A stretch of DNA of 5,257 nt from Planctomycetota bacterium (GTDB taxonomy: Bacteria; Planctomycetota; Planctomycetia; Pirellulales; Pirellulaceae), in assembly GCA_026692885.1 (NCBI GenBank), contig JAPLNJ010000505.1, positions 1 through 5,257 of the forward strand, read 5' to 3'. The stretch's first letter is position 1. Each line of letters opens with the position of its first letter. Shown piece by piece: positions 5,251-5,257 of this stretch. The position numbers were made by a program, and so were the translations under genes. The notes beneath the pieces were generated by a model, which ran no database searches, was not told where the DNA came from, and worked only from the letters and a program-made list of their open reading frames with translations.

Positions 5251-5257
5251 AACCCGA

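Overview
This is a GC-rich bacterial window that looks planctomycetal (probably Pirellulales). The evidence is a secreted esterase-type alpha/beta hydrolase of a kind common in that group, an antitoxin/PIN pair of a style frequent there and in cyanobacteria, and many short palindromic intergenic elements of types I associate with these genomes. The assignment rests on recognition of families and motifs, without any database search.

Layout. Bases 1-100 hold a REP-like motif. A small hairpin (102-121) and a good ribosome binding site lead into a 154-residue two-helix membrane protein (160-624) of unknown function. It is followed on the same strand by a 699-residue exported alpha/beta hydrolase (709-2808) with an intact catalytic Ser/His in its first half and a second, apparently dead hydrolase-like half. 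Bases 2805-3187 are gene-free and consist largely of two inverted-repeat elements: one flanked by 29-bp direct repeats, and one near-perfect 127-bp palindrome. Then comes a toxin-antitoxin operon (3298-3920). The antitoxin is intact. The PIN-domain toxin carries an in-frame TAA at codon 109 that removes its fourth acidic residue, so the module is probably disarmed. Directly after it lies a 94-bp inverted repeat (3923-4016) whose core also occurs at the window start.

The right end is a gene graveyard. C-terminal fragments of a TPR protein (minus strand) and of a PHP-type histidinol phosphatase (plus strand) lie head to head, both broken at nearly the same point (about 4310-4320). Next comes a second copy of the membrane-protein locus with about 381 bp deleted from its middle (4616-4758). 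From about 4987 to 5250 there is a train of hairpins, including a nested palindrome.

Function. Only the membrane protein, the hydrolase and the antitoxin look intact. The first two could be co-transcribed (84 bp apart), but nothing shows a shared pathway. The rest reads as a region worn by repeat insertion, duplication and deletion. I do not see a convincing new multi-gene system. The most unusual signals are the internally deleted repeat that retains a translatable tail, the nonsense-interrupted toxin, and the palindrome embedded within the hydrolase coding region.
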